9,323 nucleotides of DNA from Deltaproteobacteria bacterium (GCA_024639205.1 JAHEIV010000086.1:1-9323); one strand, 5' to 3'; numbered from the stretch's first letter, positions 1 to 6,233 are shown. The notes: generated by a model not told the origin, from the letters alone. A program made the numbers and translations.

Positions 1-547
1 CGACTTGTACGTAATCGAGTATGGCCAGTTCAGATGGAACCAGTCCGCCGCCGGCAACCTTGGATACACCTTTTTTCACTGCCTTGAGGTCGAATTGGGT
101 AGCGAACTCCTTGAAGATGACCAGATGGGTTGCACCGGTATCCAGCAGGAATAGGGCATCGCTTGACCGGTTTTTGTGGCCGATGGTGACCGGAACCAGC
201 ACCTGGTTTCCCTGAATGATCACATCGGTTTCATAACGAATCTCTTCGAGTTCCTGTGACTGCTGCTCCAGAAGCTTGTTTTCCTCTATGGTCCGCTTCT
301 GGTCCCGATCGCGATCCCGTTGCAGCATCAAGGTGCGCTCATCATCGGACATGTGATCGTAGGTTTCCTGGTAGGTTTTGACCTGATCGAGGTATTTTTC
401 GGGCACGTTGGTCAGATCGTCCACAAAGTGGACCTGACCGTCATCGGTGAAGTAACGGTAAAATTCAGCACGGGAGCCGGACGGTCGCAGCAGGCTGCAA
501 ACCAGCAAGAATAACAGCGCGAGCATCATCGGGTTGGCTTTGTTCAT
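1..547 (-). CDS. Exported retropepsin-like aspartic protease with N-terminal DUF4124-like segment (3' end missing)
   Basis: Reading leftward from the ATG at 547, an open frame of 182 codons runs off the left edge, so the C-terminus is missing. Residues 1-27 form a signal peptide (hydrophobic stretch 8-20, cleavage likely after GSRA). Residues 29-56 (FYRYFTDDGQVHFVDDL and on) look like a DUF4124 module, a short domain common at the N-terminus of proteobacterial envelope proteins. A charged, probably coiled-coil stretch follows (about 65-105). From residue 107 a retropepsin-type fold begins: a beta hairpin (VPVTIGHK), then the catalytic LLDTGAT motif with Asp136, then a flap-like GGG near 166-168. 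Family members (gag-pol-like bacterial aspartyl proteases, TIGR02281 type) act in the periplasm as dimers; the substrate here is unknown. AGGGG lies 10 bases before the ATG, and a good promoter precedes it. The protease assignment is strong; the DUF4124 call is moderate. Confidence 0.85.
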   Translation of the reverse strand, partial: MNKANPMMLALLFLLVCSLLRPSGSRAEFYRYFTDDGQVHFVDDLTNVPEKYLDQVKTYQETYDHMSDDERTLMLQRDRDRDQKRTIEENKLLEQQSQELEEIRYETDVIIQGNQVLVPVTIGHKNRSSDALFLLDTGATHLVIFKEFATQFDLKAVKKGVSKVAGGGLVPSELAILDYVQV

Positions 548-592
548 CCGGCGATCACCCCTTTCTGCCAGGCCGGTGGCCCGGAATCATAT

Positions 593-621
593 ATTATACC
601 ACAGCTTGCAGTTGATGTAAC
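593..621 (-). promoter_or_regulatory. Sigma-70-type promoter for the aspartic protease gene
   Basis: On the minus strand there is a perfect -10 box TATAAT (593-598), a 17-base spacer and a -35-like GTTACA (616-621, 4 of 6 matches to TTGACA). The predicted transcript start near 586 leaves a leader of about 40 bases to the ATG at 547. The surrounding 548-764 gap holds no gene. This is the best promoter match in the window, though it is based on consensus only. Confidence 0.6.
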
Positions 622-764
622 ACCTGAAACCCAGGCGGTCAACAGCGGCTGCGATATTTTTACGATGTATGGGTTAGCATAGTCACTGGAGCCGCGACTG
701 TCCACCTAACCGGAATTGGATCCGATCGACGGCTGATCCATCCGCTGGAAGCGGCTGAAAACGA

Positions 765-2195
765 TTACACCTCGGAAGGGGGGCGTTCGGTGACCCAATG
801 GGAAAGTGAATTGGCGTAATAGGTCAATACATCCAGGGATTTCGGGTCGGCAGCAAATTTGCCGTCCTGCTCGGTGATCATGCGCCGGATGCGGAGCATC
901 TGCAGGGCGGTCAAAAGGTTCTGCCCGCGGCTGCGAGTGGAGGTAAATACCGGTGCACCCTTTGCCTGGATCTCATCGATGAGCAGGTTGGCATGCTGCT
1001 CGACGTCAAAGGCCGACAGGGGTGTCTGCGGGTGACGAACGAAAACTGCCGCTACCAGCGAAACCGGTAGAACCGGAATCAGATGTTCAATGGAATGCAT
1101 CAGCTGCTCGGATATCTTTTTGACCTCGGCAAATCGCTGCTGTCGCTGCAAGCGGCTGAAGTTGACATTGTGCTGCCGGCAGTATTGCCGGATAGAGATG
1201 TAGGATCCAAAGTTGACGCAGGCATACCCGAAACGTTGCCATCGACTGGTCAGGATAAGGAAAAACCATTTCCACATGAGCCAGGCCATCGTTCGAGCGA
1301 CAAACCAGAGACTGCGCTTTTCCGCGGTCGGATCAAGCGTGCGCAGCAGGCTGCGATCCTCCAGTGTGCGATCGTAGTTTAACCCGACCGGTATGAAAAC
1401 TATGTCACGATCCAGCTCCGGATCGAAGGATCGCAACATATAGTCGACGATGCCGTATTTGGGTTTTCGCAGCAAGCCGTCACGGCTCAATCCCCCTTCA
1501 GGGAACACGGCCTGGCACACGCCTTCTTTGGTAGCCATGTGCACGTAGCGCTCCAGGACCTTGCGGTAGAGGGGGTTTTTCGAATTTCGACGAACAAAAA
1601 AAGCACCCATGGCCCTGATCAGCGTGTGCAATGGCCAGATCCGGGCCCATTCGCCGACCGCGTAGCTCAAAGTGGTGCGCTCGGCCGCCAGAAATGCCAC
1701 CAGAACATAATCCATGTTGCTGCGATGGTTCATCACGAACACGACGGTGGAGTCGGCGTCGATTTCAGAAATGTTGCGATCGTCTATCAAGCCGACGCGC
1801 ACGCGATACAGCAGACGGGCTACTTTTTTGGCCAGCCAGTATCCGGTGCGAAAGTAAATATAGGCATTGAAGGAAGGAACGATCTCGCGCGCGTAGGCTG
1901 CCACCTTGGCCTGCAGTACGTCACGCGGGACTTCTCGTATGCGGGATTCCCGGTTGATCGCTTCGATTACTTCGGAGTCGTATATGAGGCGGTCAATCAG
2001 GACCCTGCGCTTGGTGAGCTGAAATGGTCGGATCTCGATGTCCAGCCGGCTGCCGATGTCATCGATCAGCCGATTGACGCGCCTGCGTATGAACCAGCGG
2101 GTACTGGGGATCAGCACCCGGTCCAGGACCGCCACAGCGGTCACAATGAGCAGCAGCACAAACAACCAGAATGGAATGTTGATGGGGTCTGTCAT
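765..2195 (-). CDS. PlsB-like glycerol-3-phosphate 1-O-acyltransferase (short form)
   Basis: A 476-residue membrane-associated acyltransferase that should transfer an acyl group to the sn-1 position of glycerol-3-phosphate at the inner membrane, the first step of phospholipid synthesis. All four GPAT/LPLAT blocks are visible: NHRSNMD (156-162, catalytic His157 and Asp162), GAFFVRR (197-203), FPEGGLSRDG (231-240, the substrate-binding EGG block) and IVFIPVGLNYDR (265-276). Residues 8-24 form one membrane segment. VNFGSYISI (327-335) and YYANSLSHW (459-467) also resemble PlsB. E. coli PlsB has about 807 residues; here the N-terminal region is shorter and the protein ends just after the YY-N-x-x-x-H block. 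The start at 2195 is chosen because the reading frame upstream to a GTG at 2366 encodes 57 residues with no family character; however, no Shine-Dalgarno precedes 2195. Acylation of a different lysophospholipid or of DHAP is possible. Confidence 0.82.
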   Translation of the reverse strand: MTDPINIPFWLFVLLLIVTAVAVLDRVLIPSTRWFIRRRVNRLIDDIGSRLDIEIRPFQLTKRRVLIDRLIYDSEVIEAINRESRIREVPRDVLQAKVAAYAREIVPSFNAYIYFRTGYWLAKKVARLLYRVRVGLIDDRNISEIDADSTVVFVMNHRSNMDYVLVAFLAAERTTLSYAVGEWARIWPLHTLIRAMGAFFVRRNSKNPLYRKVLERYVHMATKEGVCQAVFPEGGLSRDGLLRKPKYGIVDYMLRSFDPELDRDIVFIPVGLNYDRTLEDRSLLRTLDPTAEKRSLWFVARTMAWLMWKWFFLILTSRWQRFGYACVNFGSYISIRQYCRQHNVNFSRLQRQQRFAEVKKISEQLMHSIEHLIPVLPVSLVAAVFVRHPQTPLSAFDVEQHANLLIDEIQAKGAPVFTSTRSRGQNLLTALQMLRIRRMITEQDGKFAADPKSLDVLTYYANSLSHWVTERPPSEV

Positions 2196-2207
2196 GACTG
2201 GAGGTGA

Positions 2208-2233
2208 GCAGCGTGAAAAACCGTTCACGCTGC
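2208..2233 (-). promoter_or_regulatory. Perfect 10-bp inverted repeat in the acyltransferase leader
   Basis: Arms GCAGCGTGAA and TTCACGCTGC (minus-strand reading) are exact reverse complements separated by a 6-base loop. No T-run follows on either strand, so this is not an intrinsic terminator. It ends 12 bases before the ATG at 2195 and begins about 5 bases downstream of a TATACT box, so it would form the extreme 5' end of the acyltransferase mRNA or act as an operator over the start site. Confidence 0.6.
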
Positions 2234-2237
2234 ATTT

Positions 2238-2243
2238 AGTATA
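2238..2243 (-). promoter_or_regulatory. Possible -10 box (TATACT) of the acyltransferase gene
   Basis: TATACT on the minus strand matches the sigma-70 -10 consensus at 5 of 6 positions and lies just upstream of the leader hairpin. The hexamer 17 bases upstream does not resemble TTGACA, so the promoter would need an activator or is only a partial match. It lies in the gap between the YfaZ-like gene and the acyltransferase start (2196-2374), which otherwise contains no convincing gene. Confidence 0.3.
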
Positions 2244-2374
2244 GAACGCCTGTATTTGCGTCGGCTGAAGGCCAGGCGGATCGGCACTGCCATTGGTCGA
2301 TCGGCAGTTTCGTGCAGCCCCTTTTTTAAAACAAGCGATGATCCACCGTCTGATTCGGTGAATCACCGCTCAGG

Positions 2375-2980
2375 CTAAAATGAAAACTTGACACCGAACA
2401 GCCAGGCGTCATCGGAGAGCTTATCTTTTCTGCCGCCGCCGTCGTACTCGATTTCCAGCTTTCGAAAGCCGACATAAATAGCCGCATAATAGTTGATGTG
2501 AAAGCTGCCCGTTGTGTAAAACTCGAGGTAATCTTTGGTGTCACTGAAGCTAAGGACGCTTGGAGCGTAGGCAAGGCTTCCGAAAAAGCTGATCGGTATG
2601 TTCACGGAGCTTTTACGAAAGTCGTATCCGGCAAGAAACTCGATCGGCAGTGCATAGGTGTCCTGCTTGCGGGCGACAAAGTCGGTACTGCCAAACACTC
2701 CCTTCAACCCCAGGCCCAGGCTCAGGGCCGGCACGAACACCTCGTCCTGTAAAGCGAAGTTTATGTTGCCCAGCCAGTAATCCGGACCTTTCTCGCTGAT
2801 GATAAACCCACCGCCGAAACGAATCGGCGTTTCAGCGGGATTGGGTCTAATGGCAACCTGGCCTTCCACGAACTTGTCGCCGAAATTCAAAACGAGGTCT
2901 GTCTCAAGCGCGTCAGCAGGTGACTGCAATGCAGCGCCCAGCAGAAAAACCGCCAATGCGATCGTCGTCAAGTATTTCAT
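2375..2980 (-). CDS. YfaZ-like small outer-membrane beta-barrel protein
   Basis: A 201-residue exported protein. Residues 1-24 are a Sec signal peptide (MKYLTTIALAVFLLGAALQS, cleavage after PADA). The mature part is almost entirely alternating hydrophobic and polar strands with frequent Gly and aromatic girdle residues, for example FGGGFIIS, YWLGNINFAL and LSLGLGLKGVFG, and it ends in VKFSF. A C-terminal Phe is the usual signal for recognition by the BAM outer-membrane assembly machinery. Length and strand pattern fit a YfaZ-type barrel of about eight strands, whose function is unknown. AGGGGGAAGA stands just before the ATG. The gene lies between the LysE-family gene and the acyltransferase on the same strand, but with a 256-base upstream gap, so it probably has its own promoter. 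The outer-membrane location is well supported; the YfaZ family name is from recalled resemblance only. Confidence 0.72.
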   Translation of the reverse strand: MKYLTTIALAVFLLGAALQSPADALETDLVLNFGDKFVEGQVAIRPNPAETPIRFGGGFIISEKGPDYWLGNINFALQDEVFVPALSLGLGLKGVFGSTDFVARKQDTYALPIEFLAGYDFRKSSVNIPISFFGSLAYAPSVLSFSDTKDYLEFYTTGSFHINYYAAIYVGFRKLEIEYDGGGRKDKLSDDAWLFGVKFSF

Positions 2981-3018
2981 TCTTCCCCCTATTTGCTGTA
3001 GTGGTCAATGGGCGAATC

Positions 3019-3054
3019 ATCCGATGTAGCGGATATCGGATAACCTTTTTATCC
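3019..3054 (-). repeat. Two overlapping, mutually exclusive small inverted repeats in the YfaZ-like gene leader
   Basis: ATCCGAT (3019-3025) pairs with ATCGGAT (3035-3041) across 9 bases. GGATAA (3038-3043) pairs with TTATCC (3049-3054) across 5 bases. The two stems share 3038-3041 and cannot form together. They lie 39-74 bases upstream of the ATG at 2980. The stems are short and could be chance. Confidence 0.3.
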
Positions 3055-3087
3055 TAAGCCAAATTTCGTAATGGTTTTCAGGCAGAG

Positions 3088-3116
3088 CTTTTACCATGTT
3101 GATGACAATCGGTCAA
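3088..3116 (-). promoter_or_regulatory. Candidate sigma-70 promoter for the YfaZ-like gene
   Basis: On the minus strand TTGACC (3111-3116, 5 of 6) and TAAAAG (3088-3093, 4 of 6) are spaced by exactly 17 bases. It would give a leader of about 100 bases that includes the two small inverted repeats. The rest of the 2981-3236 gap shows no gene and no convincing terminator for the LysE-family gene. Confidence 0.38.
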
Positions 3117-3236
3117 ATCAGTTCGGCAAACCCTCCAATCGACGGTAATAGCTCGATATCGGCCATCCGCCATCCGGATCATTTCATTCCCATTTTTCAA
3201 TCCGCTAAAAAATCATCAAAACGGCCGGATGGAGCG

Positions 3237-3863
3237 CTACAGCACGCCCAGGAACCGCAGCCCGTCCCGGGCAAAAACCGCAGCGAACAACAGCAGCACG
3301 ATCCCGAGAATGCGAATGGTAAAAACGTAGCCGCGGCTTTTAAGAAACCGGCGGGATTTGGCCGTCAAAACGGCGACGACGACTTTCGATCCGACCAGCA
3401 GCAGGTAGAGTCCACAGATAAAAATCACCGGCCCGAGCGGCCTGACACCGGCCGCTTTGATCACAATCGGAGCACCTATGGAAAACCAGAAGAGATACGG
3501 ACTCGGGTTCAGAAAGTTCGCAATGATCCCTTTTTTTAATGACTTCGGGCGACTGCCGTCTGTAGCCAGCTCTGCGCCTCTAAACACAACACTTTCATAG
3601 CCAAGATACACCAGATAGCACGCGCCGCCCAAAGAAATCAGGCCCAGCACGAAATGGATGTCCTTCAGCTGCGATACGACAGTGACCGCCAGCAGCAAGA
3701 TCGGCGCGTCGGTGATCAGCGGTGCCATCGCCACTTTTATGCCGGCGCCGGTGCCGTGTTTCAGGCTCTCGGTGATCACCAGCATCAACAGGGGACCGGG
3801 AGAGAGTCCACCGCTCAAGCCGAACAGGGCCCCTGTAACCAGAAGAGACAGCTCAGATTTCAT
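3237..3863 (-). CDS. LysE/RhtB-family amino-acid exporter
   Basis: A 208-residue inner-membrane protein of the LysE translocator family, whose members export amino acids such as lysine, homoserine, threonine or leucine, or related small metabolites, using the proton gradient. The family hallmark is the N-terminal GLSGGLSPGPLLMLVITESLKHG block (about 15-37, with Pro-Gly-Pro at 22-24). A second conserved block is IIANFLNPSPYLFW (113-126). Six hydrophobic segments can be placed at about 5-28, 43-64, 70-93, 122-138, 143-166 and 180-198. The length is typical for the family. The ATG overlaps the stop of the upstream methyltransferase gene (ATGA at 3860-3863), and AGGA lies 5 bases before it, so translation is probably coupled. 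A longer in-frame extension to 4037 lies within the methyltransferase gene and has no family character. The substrate cannot be told from sequence. Confidence 0.88.
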   Translation of the reverse strand: MKSELSLLVTGALFGLSGGLSPGPLLMLVITESLKHGTGAGIKVAMAPLITDAPILLLAVTVVSQLKDIHFVLGLISLGGACYLVYLGYESVVFRGAELATDGSRPKSLKKGIIANFLNPSPYLFWFSIGAPIVIKAAGVRPLGPVIFICGLYLLLVGSKVVVAVLTAKSRRFLKSRGYVFTIRILGIVLLLFAAVFARDGLRFLGVL

Positions 3864-4411
3864 GACATCCTGTAAATATAAAAGGGATCGCTGTACGGCC
3901 GGTGGTCGATCCGCTGCACTTTTTCCGGATGCCAGCCCGGAATGGCAAAATTGGCGGAAACAACCACGGTGCCGGGCTTGAGTTCCCTGCCCAGCTTGGT
4001 GGAAAGGTCGGGCAGGACATCCGGAAACAGGTAACAAAAAATCACGTCGGCATCGGACAGATCCGCTTTCCAGAAATCACGAAACCGGACAGATATACCC
4101 CGGCGGCCTATACACAGCAGCCGGGCTTTGAGGTAAGCCAGCAGATTCAGCTCATAACCGATGGCTTGGGCGCCAAACCGCCTGCGGATGCATCGCAGCA
4201 CGCGTCCGTCTCCGCAGCCCAGATCCACCAGCACTTTTCCGGGTTTTATGACAACCGCATCCGCAAACGCCTCAATTCGCTTTCGCGGTGTGGAAACATA
4301 CAGTGCCCCCCGGGTAACCGGCAGGGCAAACGCGACGCTCAGCGCATAGGTCATTTTGACGGCGAACAAAACGCCGGCCAGTACGAGAAAAGTCACCACC
4401 CAGCCTGTCAA
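3860..4411 (-). CDS. Membrane-anchored class I SAM-dependent methyltransferase, FAM173-like
   Basis: A 183-residue methyltransferase with one N-terminal membrane segment (about 5-30). The Rossmann-type SAM-binding core begins with LVDLGCGDGR (61-70, the glycine loop), followed by GYELN (85-89, the acidic residue that normally binds the ribose hydroxyls), DFWKADLSDADVIFCYLFPDVL (112-133) and VVVSANFAIPGW (149-160). The order GYELN, then D-x-WK, then the VLP block, then VVS-x-x-F-x-x-P-x-W resembles the eukaryotic mitochondrial FAM173 proteins (ANTKMT and ATPSCKMT), which trimethylate lysines on membrane proteins. The target here is unknown. The start is a TTG at 4411 with AAGAGG 7 bases upstream, placed right after the crotonase stop (13-base gap); the next in-frame candidate is a nearby GTG. 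The stop overlaps the LysE-family ATG. The methyltransferase fold is clear; the FAM173 link is from memory of motifs. Confidence 0.85.
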   Translation of the reverse strand: MTGWVVTFLVLAGVLFAVKMTYALSVAFALPVTRGALYVSTPRKRIEAFADAVVIKPGKVLVDLGCGDGRVLRCIRRRFGAQAIGYELNLLAYLKARLLCIGRRGISVRFRDFWKADLSDADVIFCYLFPDVLPDLSTKLGRELKPGTVVVSANFAIPGWHPEKVQRIDHRPYSDPFYIYRMS

Positions 4412-4424
4412 AACAAAGCCTCTT

Positions 4425-5171
4425 TCAGAATTTCTTGGCTGCCTCGGCCAGCATCTGCTGCACGTCCGGCCGAAACCAGCACTGCATCATGGCAGCGCGC
4501 TTGGCATCGCGGCTGCGCTCGAATCTGCGCCGGATCGCCTCCGTACGGTTTTCCAGTATCAGGCGCATGGCATGCTGCGGCTTGAGGGCCAGTGCCCTGA
4601 CGCTCTCAACCGCGCGGGCTTCCAGCGAATCTTCGGTAACAATTTCATTCACCAGGCCGATGGCCTCCGCCTTTTCCGGTATGATCAGCTCTCCGCCGAG
4701 AACGATTTCATCGGCGGTGCGCTCATCGATCAGTTGGCGCAGCATCAGATCGGCCAGGTAGGGCACCGGAACACCGATGTTGACCTCGTTGAGCCCCATC
4801 AGGTTGCGGCTGTCACTGATGAAACGATGTGTGGCGGTAAGCGCCAGAATGGTCCCGCCGGCGACGGCGTGACCGTTGATGGCCGCCGCCATCGGAACCG
4901 GAAAGGTGTAAAGATCCAGCAGAACCTGATCGAAGCGCTGCCAGAACATATCCATCTCCTTGCGCTGCAGCTGCAGCAGCTGCGGCAGGTCGAGTCCGAT
5001 GGAGAAAAACTTGTCTCCGCCGGCCAGCACCAGGCCCCGGCAGTTTTCCCGCAACTGAGACAGGGACGCGGACAGTTCTTCCACCATCTCTTTGTTGATG
5101 GCATTGGTGACGCCGTTTTTGAGCCGCAATACGGTAATGTTTTCTATCTCATCGATGCGAATTGTCGACAT
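4425..5171 (-). CDS. Crotonase-fold enoyl-CoA hydratase/isomerase family protein, isomerase-like active site
   Basis: A 248-residue crotonase. Oxyanion-hole segments are FFSIGLDL (55-62) and NGHAVAGG (99-106). In classical enoyl-CoA hydratases two glutamates are needed, one in GGGCELA and one in the following QPE block. Here the first block reads AGGTILA, so the first Glu is replaced by Ile108, while the second is kept as Glu129 in GLNEVNIG. Retention of only this Glu, and the GLNE context, match mitochondrial delta3,delta2-enoyl-CoA isomerase (ECI1), which shifts a double bond during unsaturated fatty acid oxidation. An isomerase or another one-base crotonase reaction is therefore more likely than hydration. 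AGGAGAAGG directly precedes the ATG at 5171; an in-frame TTG six codons upstream is less likely. It is the second gene of the larE cluster, 55 bases after larE. Confidence 0.87.
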   Translation of the reverse strand: MSTIRIDEIENITVLRLKNGVTNAINKEMVEELSASLSQLRENCRGLVLAGGDKFFSIGLDLPQLLQLQRKEMDMFWQRFDQVLLDLYTFPVPMAAAINGHAVAGGTILALTATHRFISDSRNLMGLNEVNIGVPVPYLADLMLRQLIDERTADEIVLGGELIIPEKAEAIGLVNEIVTEDSLEARAVESVRALALKPQHAMRLILENRTEAIRRRFERSRDAKRAAMMQCWFRPDVQQMLAEAAKKF

Positions 5172-5226
5172 GGGCCTTCTCCTGTGCAAAACCGGAAACG
5201 ATAGGGAATAACAGTTGGCATCGGGT

Positions 5227-6075
5227 TTACGGGTTCATGCTGCCCTGTACATACCCGCGCAAATCCAGCGAAACATACCGAAACCCGACTTGACTCAGTT
5301 CGGATACGATTTTTTGCCGGATATCGGCGTCAAGGGCTTTGGTCAGCTCATCCGGCACAAGCTCGATCCGGCACACACTGTCGTGATGCCGAACCCGGCA
5401 GGTTGTAAAACCCAGATTCAACAGCACTTGTTCAGCCTGATCCACCATTTTCAGCGCTGCTTCGGTGATCGGCGTTCCATACGGTATCCGACTGGCCAGG
5501 CAGGCCATGGACGGCCTGTCCCAGGTTTCCAGGTTCATCTGTTTCGACAGCAGGCGGATTTCGGACTTGGTCAATCCGGCCTCCAGCAGCGGCGCCGCTG
5601 CGCCAGCCTCCTTTGCGGCCTGCATACCCGGACGGTAATCGCCCAGATCGTCCACGTTGGCCCCATGGGCCACCTGGGAGATGCCGAGTTCCTTGCCGAT
5701 GGCGAGCAAATCCGCGAGAATGTTCTTTTTGCAGATGTAACACCGATCGACCGGGTTGGCCAGAAAGTCAGCCTGATGCATCTCCCGCGAGCGGACGAGC
5801 CGGTGGCGAATATTGCGGCTTTTTGCGAACCGAACGGCAAATTCCGACTCCCGCACAGGATGCACCGGCGATTGCGCCGTTACGGCAACCAGCCGGTCTC
5901 CCAAGATGCTGTGGGAGACAGCCAGCAGGAAAGTGCTGTCCACACCGCCGGAAAATGCCACCAGCAGCCCGTCGTAGTGTTGGATGATTTCCAGAAGCTT
6001 CTTTTTTTTTCTCTCCAGATCCGGTTCTATCACGCTCTTGATTTCCTCCATGCGAAAGATGGTCGATCCAAGCAT
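5227..6075 (-). CDS. larE: ATP-dependent sacrificial sulfur transferase LarE, three-cysteine type
   Basis: LarE supplies sulfur for the nickel-pincer nucleotide cofactor (first known from lactate racemase): it adenylates the carboxylated pyridinium dinucleotide made by LarB and replaces the carboxylate oxygen by sulfur. The PP-loop SGGVDST (42-48) binds ATP. Other family blocks are HGANVDDLGDYRPG (137-150), RPSMACLASRIPYG (187-200) and the C-terminal DLRGY (271-275). Cys192 in ACLASR corresponds to the sacrificial Cys of the Lactiplantibacillus enzyme. In addition Cys112 and Cys115 form RCYICKK, giving the CxxC plus C set of LarE proteins that use a [4Fe-4S] cluster to carry sulfur. The length from 6075 is 282 residues, normal for the family. 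The ATG at 6075 follows GGAAAGGGG; the ATG at 6051 lacks a ribosome binding site but also gives a plausible N-terminus. It is the first gene of the minus-strand cluster. Confidence 0.92.
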   Translation of the reverse strand: MLGSTIFRMEEIKSVIEPDLERKKKKLLEIIQHYDGLLVAFSGGVDSTFLLAVSHSILGDRLVAVTAQSPVHPVRESEFAVRFAKSRNIRHRLVRSREMHQADFLANPVDRCYICKKNILADLLAIGKELGISQVAHGANVDDLGDYRPGMQAAKEAGAAAPLLEAGLTKSEIRLLSKQMNLETWDRPSMACLASRIPYGTPITEAALKMVDQAEQVLLNLGFTTCRVRHHDSVCRIELVPDELTKALDADIRQKIVSELSQVGFRYVSLDLRGYVQGSMNP

Positions 6076-6233
6076 CCCCTTTCCGTTGCGGGCGATGCAA
6101 GCGGTGAGTGAATGTAGAGCACAAAAGTCCGTATGGGTCAACGCGCAAGGGAAATTATGGTTTACAAAATGAGATGGCCCGTGCTAACTTTTTTTGCGAT
6201 TTTCCCATTCGGGCAAAAAAAGAGGATACCATT
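6076..6233. promoter_or_regulatory. Divergent intergenic region between larE and the transporter operon
   Basis: These 158 bases must hold the promoters for both directions. For larE, TTGACC (6136-6141, minus strand) is a 5 of 6 match to -35, but the element 17 bases on (TCTACA) is poor. For the plus strand, TTTACA (6161-6166) is a 5 of 6 match to -35 with only a weak -10 (TAACTT at 6185-6190, spacing 18). Neither promoter can be called firmly. Confidence 0.4.
6188..6222 (+). promoter_or_regulatory. 10-bp inverted repeat overlapping the ribosome binding site of the next gene
   Basis: CTTTTTTTGC (6188-6197) and GCAAAAAAAG (6213-6222) are exact reverse complements around a 15-base loop. The right arm runs into the AGAGG Shine-Dalgarno (6221-6225) of the gene at 6234. 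In mRNA the stem would partly hide the ribosome binding site. The stem is mostly A-U pairs and only moderately stable. If read on the opposite strand it could instead act in larE transcription, but it lies upstream of larE. Confidence 0.45.

Noticed and set aside
742..754. Small stem CCGCT/AGCGG downstream of the acyltransferase stop as a terminator
   Set aside because: Only 5 base pairs with a 3-base loop and no following T-run on the minus strand.
1539..2207. A 222-codon plus-strand open frame opposite the acyltransferase gene
   Set aside because: It mirrors the conserved catalytic blocks of the acyltransferase and has no features of its own.
2196..2366. N-terminal extension of the acyltransferase to a GTG at 2366
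   Set aside because: The 57 added residues have no family resemblance and include the leader hairpin; the membrane segment typical of the protein begins right after the ATG at 2195. The absence of a Shine-Dalgarno at 2195 leaves some doubt.
2351..2368. Short palindromes (TGATTC/GAATCA and CGGTGA/TCACCG) after the YfaZ-like gene stop
   Set aside because: They overlap each other, have very small loops and no T-run, so no terminator or operator can be argued.
3200..3236. Terminator after the LysE-family gene (a run of six T on the minus strand)
   Set aside because: The only stem that can precede the T-run is 4 base pairs (CATC/GATG) with a 10-base loop, which is too weak to call.
3864..4037. 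N-terminal extension of the LysE-family protein
   Set aside because: The extension lies within the methyltransferase gene in another frame and the LysE family starts with a membrane segment directly after the ATG at 3863.
4356..6111. Long plus-strand open frames of 282 and 298 codons opposite the crotonase and larE genes
   Set aside because: Both lie antisense to well-supported genes and their translations are rich in His, Gln and Arg with no recognisable fold.
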